DNA of 64,000 nt from CAYQQU01 sp964419545 (lineage in GTDB: Bacteria > Bacteroidota > Bacteroidia > Chitinophagales > Saprospiraceae): positions 50,239 through 114,238 of the forward strand of contig CAYQQU010000011.1 in assembly GCA_964419545.1 (NCBI GenBank). Reading direction: 5' to 3'. Under the pieces are notes generated by a model. It had not been told where the DNA came from. It did no database searches and saw only the letters and a program-made list of their open reading frames with translations. A program made the translations under genes and the position numbers. Positions 59,581 to 64,000 of the stretch are shown piece by piece. Each line of letters opens with the position of its first letter. The stretch's first letter is position 1.

Positions 59581-62500
59581 TTGCACCTTCTAGAAAAAAC
59601 AGCCTATACCCTGTTGTGCCTGGCCCTGAGCTGCCCATTCCTGCTTCGGGCCCAAAACCAGGCCCTTTTTTTCGAAACTCCTTCCCGTTTAGAGCAAGAC
59701 GCAGCGGGAGGGTTGTGGATAGGGGGAGGAAAGGGGCTCGCCTATTTCAATCCCAACACCCGAGAGCAAATCCACTTCGAAGCCGCGCGGGGCGTTGAGG
59801 GAAAGCTGCAGGGAGATACCGTCTACCAAATCTGGTTGCATAAAATGCAGGTTTACCTGGCTACCAATGCCGGCTTCGAGATCTACGACAAAACCACCCA
59901 GTCCTTCTCCTGCTTTGCGCCCCTTCACCCCCCTTCCGAAACCCCTGTATACTATGAAGTCAGCCAGTTTTGCATCGACCATACCGGGAAAGCCTGGATG
60001 GGCGGCCCCGCCGGAGGTTTGAGGTATTATGATCCTCTCCGGCGTAAAGTGGTAGATCACGAGATAAAAACAGAAAAGGAGGAAAAGAACGGCATCCCCC
60101 TCAAAATAATGGAAAGCGGGGACAGCGCACTTTGGATACTGGACAGTCTTCATTTGTGGCGGTTGTCTCCCGGCAGAGACCAATTGGAGCGGTACACGGC
60201 TACCCAAGTCGATATGGGCGTTGCCAACAGGCAGCATAAACCGCGGCTTCTCTACGAAGGGCGCAGCGGCAGTGTCTGGATCGGCACACCCGACGCCCTT
60301 CGTTTTGACCCCCGGGAAGCCTTTTTCCGATTTTTCCAGTTTTTCAATACCGACTGGAATGCGGAGGCGACCGTCGCGATTTATGACCTATACCAGGATG
60401 AAGCCGGCACCCTGTGGTGCGGTACGGGGAAAGGCCTTTACGGCTACGACCTGGAAACCGGGGATACGGTCCATTACTTTACGCAGCGGCACATACAGAG
60501 CGTAGCGCCTATGCCGGCTGGCCGGCTGGTGCTGGCCAACTGGGGAACTGCCTACGTTTTTGACCCGGCTACCGAGCAGGCCGTTGAGCTGTTTTCCGCA
60601 GACGGAGCATTCAAACACTCCCGCACCCTGGATGCCCGCTTTGATCAGGACGGCGACCTTTGGGTGGCTACGGACGGCACCGGCCTCTGGCAGATAAAGG
60701 AAGAGGATTGGGACGAAGAAACCGGAATTATTGAGAAGTACAGACAATACAAAATGGACAGCGAAAACGGCGGCATTTCCGCCAACCATCTTTTCAGGTC
60801 CTTTGTCGATAGTAAAAACCAGATCTGGGTACTGGTGGATGTTTATGGCTTGAGCAGGATAGACAAAGACTCGCCTGCGGTACAGGTTTTTTCCTATGAC
60901 CCCAATGACCCCTATTCCATTTCCAGCGGTTATACCCTGGATGCCATGGAAGACAAGGAAGGGAACATCTGGATCACCACCAAAGGCAACGGCCTGAACA
61001 AATATTCCCCGAAAACGGGGAAGTTTACCCGTTACGATGAGTTGCATGGTTTGCAGGATAACAGCCTGAACCGGATCGCGATCGACAGCGAGGATAAGAT
61101 CTGGGTTACCACCAGTAATGGCCTGTCCAGGTTTGACCCCGTCACGGAAACCTTTACCAATTACGATCAAACCGATGGCCTGGTCAGTTGGGAAAGCGCC
61201 CTTTTTGCGCACCCCGAAACCGGGGATGTTTTCACGGGCGGCCCAAAGGGGTTTCATGCCTTTAATATCTATGAATTACAAAGCCCGGTGGAGCAACCTT
61301 CGCTGATAAAGATCGCCCGCCTGTCCTATTTTAATTCGAAAACCGATGAAATGACACAGGTGGAGCCCAGTGCGCTGAAAGAAAACCGGCTCGTCCTTTC
61401 CCACCGGGAAAATATCATTGAAGCGGATTTCGCCATTCTTGACCTGTTCAATCCATCCAAACACAGCTATCAGTACTCCTGGGTGGCCCACGGAAAATCG
61501 CCCGAATGGAAGCCGCTGGGTAATCAAAACCGTGTCCGTCTGATCAATCTGGAGCCCGGCAAGTACACCTTTTCGGTGAAGGGCAGGAATAGCATGGGCG
61601 TTTGGAATGAGCTGGCATCACCGATCCACCTGCACATCCAATCGCCCTGGTGGGCAACCACGGCCGCTTACCTGGCTTACTTTATACTGGCCCTGTCATT
61701 GCTGGTGTTTTCCTACCGATTCCAGCTCAACCGGCAAAAGGTAAAGGCGGAAGCCCTTCGGTTACAGGAGATCAATACGCTCAAATCCCGGCTTTACACC
61801 AATATCACCCATGAATTCCGCACCCCGCTGACGGTCATCCTGGGCATAACCGATCAGATCCGCGGCCACGAAAAGGAGCGTCGCCTCATCCGGCGCAATA
61901 GCAATAGCCTGCTCCGGCTGATCAACCAACTGCTGGGCTTGTCCAGGCTGGAAAGCGGGCAGATGAGCCTTCACCTGGCACAGGGCGACTTCATCCGTTA
62001 CCTGCGTTACCTCACGGAGTCCTTCCACTCGGCTGCCGCCGAAAAGCAGATTCAGCTGTTCTTCCAATCTGAAGCGCCGGAACTCATCATGGATTTTGAT
62101 GCCGACAAGGTGCAGCAGATCGTTTATAACCTGTTGTCCAATGCCCTGAAATTCACCCCAGCCAACGGGCGCGTAGATTTTCACCTGAGCCAACGGAGCC
62201 TGAACGGGCAACCCTACCTGGAAATGAAGGTAGCCGACACGGGTATTGGCATTTCGCCCAGCGAACTGCCTCATATTTTCGACCGCTTCTACCAGGCCGA
62301 TGCTTCCACCACCCGTAGCGGAGAAGGCGCCGGCATCGGGCTGGCGTTCACCCAGGAGCTGGTCCATTTTCTGGGCTGGACGATTGCAGTAAAAAGCAAG
62401 CTCGGAGCCGGAACAACCTTTACCCTCCATCTCCCCGTAAAAAAGGAAGCAGGTACACCCCTATTTCAGGAGCCAGCCATCCGGCAGAACCCAAGCCCAG

Positions 62501-63330
62501 AGGCAATGGGTGTTACCCGGCAGCCGCGCCCTGCTTCTTCCACCTCGGCTCCAGCTACTGGTACCCAAGCGGATAAGGAAGCTCCGATCTTGCTTATTAT
62601 TGAAGATAATGCCGATGTGACGGCTTACATCACAGCCCTGTTACAAAAAGACTACCAGATTGAGACTGCGCCTGACGGTCAGCAAGGCATTGATAAAGCC
62701 CTGGCGTTGGTCCCGGACATCATCATCACCGATGTCATGATGCCGGAAAAAGATGGCTACGAAGTTTGTGAAACCTTAAAAACAGACGAGCGCACCAGCC
62801 ACATTCCCATCATTATGCTCACCGCAAAAGCTACCGAAGCCGATCGCCTAACCGGGCTACGAACCGGTGCCGACGCCTATCTGATGAAGCCTTTCAACAA
62901 GGAAGAGCTGTTTGTCCGGCTGGAAAAGCTACTGGAGCTGCGCCGGAAACTGCAAGCGCGTTATGCACTTGCTGCTGATCCTTTGACCAGGTTGAGTCGT
63001 GAGAAGCCCAGCCTGGATGAGCGCTTTTTAGAAAAAATCCGTCAGATTATCGAGGAGAAAATTGATGATGCCGATTTGGACATCCCTTACCTGTGCGAGC
63101 AGGTACATCTCAGTTCCACCCAGCTCTACCGCAAAATGAAAGCGCTGACCGGAGCGCCCCCCATGAGTTTTATCCGCAAGCTGCGCCTGCACAAAGCCAA
63201 AGCCCTGCTGCAAACAACCGAGCTGAATGTCTCGGAAATTGCCTATCAGTTGGGCTTTACGGATCCGCAATATTTTTCCCGGGCGTTTAAGAAGGAGTTT
63301 GGGAAGTCGCCTACTGCCTTCAGAAAATAG
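59581..63330 (+). CDS. Hybrid two-component system sensor-regulator (HTCS-type)
   Basis: 1249 residues if the TTG at 59581 is used. A signal peptide (TLLCLALSCPFLLRA) leads into a periplasmic sensor of two-component-regulator propeller repeats (RLEQDAAGGLWIGGGKGLAY; ARFDQDGDLWVATDGTGLWQ; DAMEDKEGNIWITTKGNGLN; IAIDSEDKIWVTTSNGLSRF) and a Y_Y_Y domain near 610-680. One membrane segment (TAAYLAYFILALSLLVFSYR, about 690-713) precedes a histidine kinase (H744 in THEFRTPLTVILG; N box YNLLSNALKFTP; FDRFYQADASTTRSGEGAGI), a receiver with D1051 in IIITDVMMPEKDGYE, and an AraC-type HTH (LDIPYLCEQVHLSSTQLYRK). Such proteins sense a periplasmic ligand, often oligosaccharide, and activate nearby genes, but no such locus adjoins. 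No ATG start exists near the 5' end; the TTG overlaps the IS1380 relic's edge. Confidence 0.92.
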   Translation: MHLLEKTAYTLLCLALSCPFLLRAQNQALFFETPSRLEQDAAGGLWIGGGKGLAYFNPNTREQIHFEAARGVEGKLQGDTVYQIWLHKMQVYLATNAGFEIYDKTTQSFSCFAPLHPPSETPVYYEVSQFCIDHTGKAWMGGPAGGLRYYDPLRRKVVDHEIKTEKEEKNGIPLKIMESGDSALWILDSLHLWRLSPGRDQLERYTATQVDMGVANRQHKPRLLYEGRSGSVWIGTPDALRFDPREAFFRFFQFFNTDWNAEATVAIYDLYQDEAGTLWCGTGKGLYGYDLETGDTVHYFTQRHIQSVAPMPAGRLVLANWGTAYVFDPATEQAVELFSADGAFKHSRTLDARFDQDGDLWVATDGTGLWQIKEEDWDEETGIIEKYRQYKMDSENGGISANHLFRSFVDSKNQIWVLVDVYGLSRIDKDSPAVQVFSYDPNDPYSISSGYTLDAMEDKEGNIWITTKGNGLNKYSPKTGKFTRYDELHGLQDNSLNRIAIDSEDKIWVTTSNGLSRFDPVTETFTNYDQTDGLVSWESALFAHPETGDVFTGGPKGFHAFNIYELQSPVEQPSLIKIARLSYFNSKTDEMTQVEPSALKENRLVLSHRENIIEADFAILDLFNPSKHSYQYSWVAHGKSPEWKPLGNQNRVRLINLEPGKYTFSVKGRNSMGVWNELASPIHLHIQSPWWATTAAYLAYFILALSLLVFSYRFQLNRQKVKAEALRLQEINTLKSRLYTNITHEFRTPLTVILGITDQIRGHEKERRLIRRNSNSLLRLINQLLGLSRLESGQMSLHLAQGDFIRYLRYLTESFHSAAAEKQIQLFFQSEAPELIMDFDADKVQQIVYNLLSNALKFTPANGRVDFHLSQRSLNGQPYLEMKVADTGIGISPSELPHIFDRFYQADASTTRSGEGAGIGLAFTQELVHFLGWTIAVKSKLGAGTTFTLHLPVKKEAGTPLFQEPAIRQNPSPEAMGVTRQPRPASSTSAPATGTQADKEAPILLIIEDNADVTAYITALLQKDYQIETAPDGQQGIDKALALVPDIIITDVMMPEKDGYEVCETLKTDERTSHIPIIMLTAKATEADRLTGLRTGADAYLMKPFNKEELFVRLEKLLELRRKLQARYALAADPLTRLSREKPSLDERFLEKIRQIIEEKIDDADLDIPYLCEQVHLSSTQLYRKMKALTGAPPMSFIRKLRLHKAKALLQTTELNVSEIAYQLGFTDPQYFSRAFKKEFGKSPTAFRK

Positions 63331-63363
63331 CAGAAGCTGCTCCGGGTACCGGAACAGCTTCTG
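63331..63363 (+). terminator. Hairpin after the two-component regulator
   Basis: A 13-base stem (63331-63343 with 63351-63363, one mismatch) and 7-base loop begin immediately after the stop codon. No strong T-tract follows. The rest of 63364-63501 shows no feature. Confidence 0.6.
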
Positions 63364-63501
63364 AAAAGCGTATTGGAACTAGCCTAGACGATCCATCAAC
63401 TACACTTTTGGGGTCATACCTGGTTCCTAAAAAAACTTATCGCTATCGGGATCAAAGGGCTAATGGCTCTAAGGCCACCTCCGTGCGAAAGGGCTGTGTT
63501 T

Positions 63502-63984
63502 CTACAACCGTATAAAACTACCCACCGCCATTACCTGCCCATCCGATGCCAGTACCTGATACAAGCCTTTCGGCAATTGGCCGGCATCAAAGGCTACTAC
63601 GGCCTCCTCGGCGTACTTCTCGAAAGTGGCCGTATGCACCACCTGCCCCAGCGCGTTGACAATACGCAGTTCCAGCTCACCGGTCCATTGGTTTTTGATT
63701 TTAATGTTCGCTAGACCTGAAGTCGGATTCGGATGAATATTGATCGCTTCACGGTCATCCAAGCTGCTTGTCGCAACTGTAAGGTCCTCACAAGCGGTCC
63801 GTTTGCTATCGAACCACTCAATCGTAGTGGAGATGGCAGGATTGAAGCAAGTTCCATGATTTCCACCTTCTATGGCTAGGTAGGCTTCGACTTCCGTCGC
63901 TCCATTCGCGATAAAATTGGCTTCTGCTACCAAGGCATTTTGATAATTGGACTTACCCCAATCTTTAGACAGCTTTAGCTGTAT
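63502..63984 (-). pseudogene. Truncated alpha/beta-hydrolase-like C-terminus with T9SS sorting domain
   Basis: An open frame of about 161 codons runs from a stop at 63985-63987 to 63502, with no ATG at its start; the first in-frame alternative start is TTG at 63933. The first part (NYQNALVAEANFIANGATEV, EGGNHGTCFNPAISTTIEWF) resembles the last segment of an alpha/beta hydrolase, with the GGNHG containing the likely catalytic His. The nucleophile and acid portions are absent. The rest (INIHPNPTSGLANIKI, LRIVNALGQVVHTATFE, LPKGLYQVLASDG) is a type A T9SS sorting domain. The stop upstream, close to the window edge, suggests a 5' truncation or frameshift, although the upstream coding part may lie beyond 64000. 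Confidence 0.6.
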
Positions 63985-64000
63985 TTATGATTAACAAATT

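Larger units (their letters stand above)
59059..59582. mobile_element. IS1380-family deletion relic with terminal inverted repeats
   Basis: A 25-base inverted repeat (59059-59083 and 59558-59582, one mismatch; core TTAACCCGGATTATTCATGG) bounds 524 bases. The interior encodes, on the minus strand, only fragments of an IS1380 transposase, far below the about 430 codons of an intact copy. A second, unrelated short repeat (59393-59513) lies inside it. The right end abuts the TTG start of the two-component regulator. It is therefore a non-autonomous, internally deleted copy. Confidence 0.8.

Noticed and set aside
1..64000. CRISPR arrays, tRNA or rRNA genes, prophage
   Set aside because: No regularly spaced direct repeats, no tRNA-like cloverleaf sequence or rRNA segment, and no phage structural genes were recognised by eye; a dedicated search could still find a tRNA.

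Overview
The window looks like a high-GC Bacteroidota chromosome, most likely from the Saprospiria (Lewinella/Haliscomenobacter-type relatives). Evidence: several secreted proteins with type IX secretion (T9SS) C-terminal sorting domains, a PorV/PorQ-family outer-membrane protein, the gliding lipoprotein GldH, a TonB-dependent receptor with a carboxypeptidase-like N-terminal domain, a hybrid two-component regulator, and repeated Bacteroidota-type -7 promoter boxes (TAnnTTTG). No rRNA, tRNA, CRISPR or prophage was recognised. The species assignment is inference.

Layout. 1-2.8 kb: DUF3108 protein (cut by the window edge), a flippase-like membrane protein, ruvC and greA. 3.2-12.3 kb: a leftward T9SS-related set of TonB receptor, giant secreted protein and PorV-like barrel. 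12.8-16.5 kb: a lipoprotein and carB. 16.7-25.2 kb: leftward genes for two T9SS cargo proteins, a quinone-oxidoreductase-like enzyme, a seven-haem cytochrome-TPR lipoprotein, gldH, dnaJ, grpE and a TlpA-like thioredoxin. 25.3-29.4 kb: a flavin-reductase-like protein, a sugar nucleotidyltransferase, and two adjacent broken genes (a Big2/DM13 lipoprotein with a nonsense codon, and an outer-membrane barrel with a frameshift in a G8 tract). 29.7-35.4 kb: an RND efflux operon. 35.8-39.8 kb: a small HTH protein, ettA, an internally deleted oxidoreductase relic and small enzymes.

40.3-52.8 kb is a metal, probably copper/silver, homeostasis island. The leftward arm carries a PAQR-type membrane protein, an HYC_CC_PP-type Cys/His protein, CusA-, CusC- and CusB-like efflux subunits, an unannotated 55-residue membrane protein and a heavy-metal-binding-domain lipoprotein. 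The divergent rightward arm carries a short Cys protein, an outer-membrane barrel with an N-terminal CDACGCG motif, a DUF4625-like lipoprotein, an MbnP-like protein and an MbnH-like dihaem peroxidase. This pairs efflux with a predicted post-translational copper-site-building pair. 52.8-63.3 kb: M14 carboxypeptidase, dinB, a dockerin-like T9SS protein, a helical protein of unknown function, an IS1380 relic and a hybrid two-component regulator; a truncated hydrolase/T9SS fragment closes the window.

The most novel signal is a set of 140-165 bp near-palindromic elements. Two 164-bp copies (29462-29625 and 39816-39979, opposite orientation) differ at a single base. A related palindrome (51650-51789) lies in frame inside the 5' end of the MbnH-like gene, another (54374-54520) lies between genes, and a decayed piece remains at 40259-40310. 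They behave like mobile miniature elements that can be absorbed into proteins. Other repeats are an IS1380 deletion relic (59059-59582) containing a nested short element and abutting the start of the two-component regulator.
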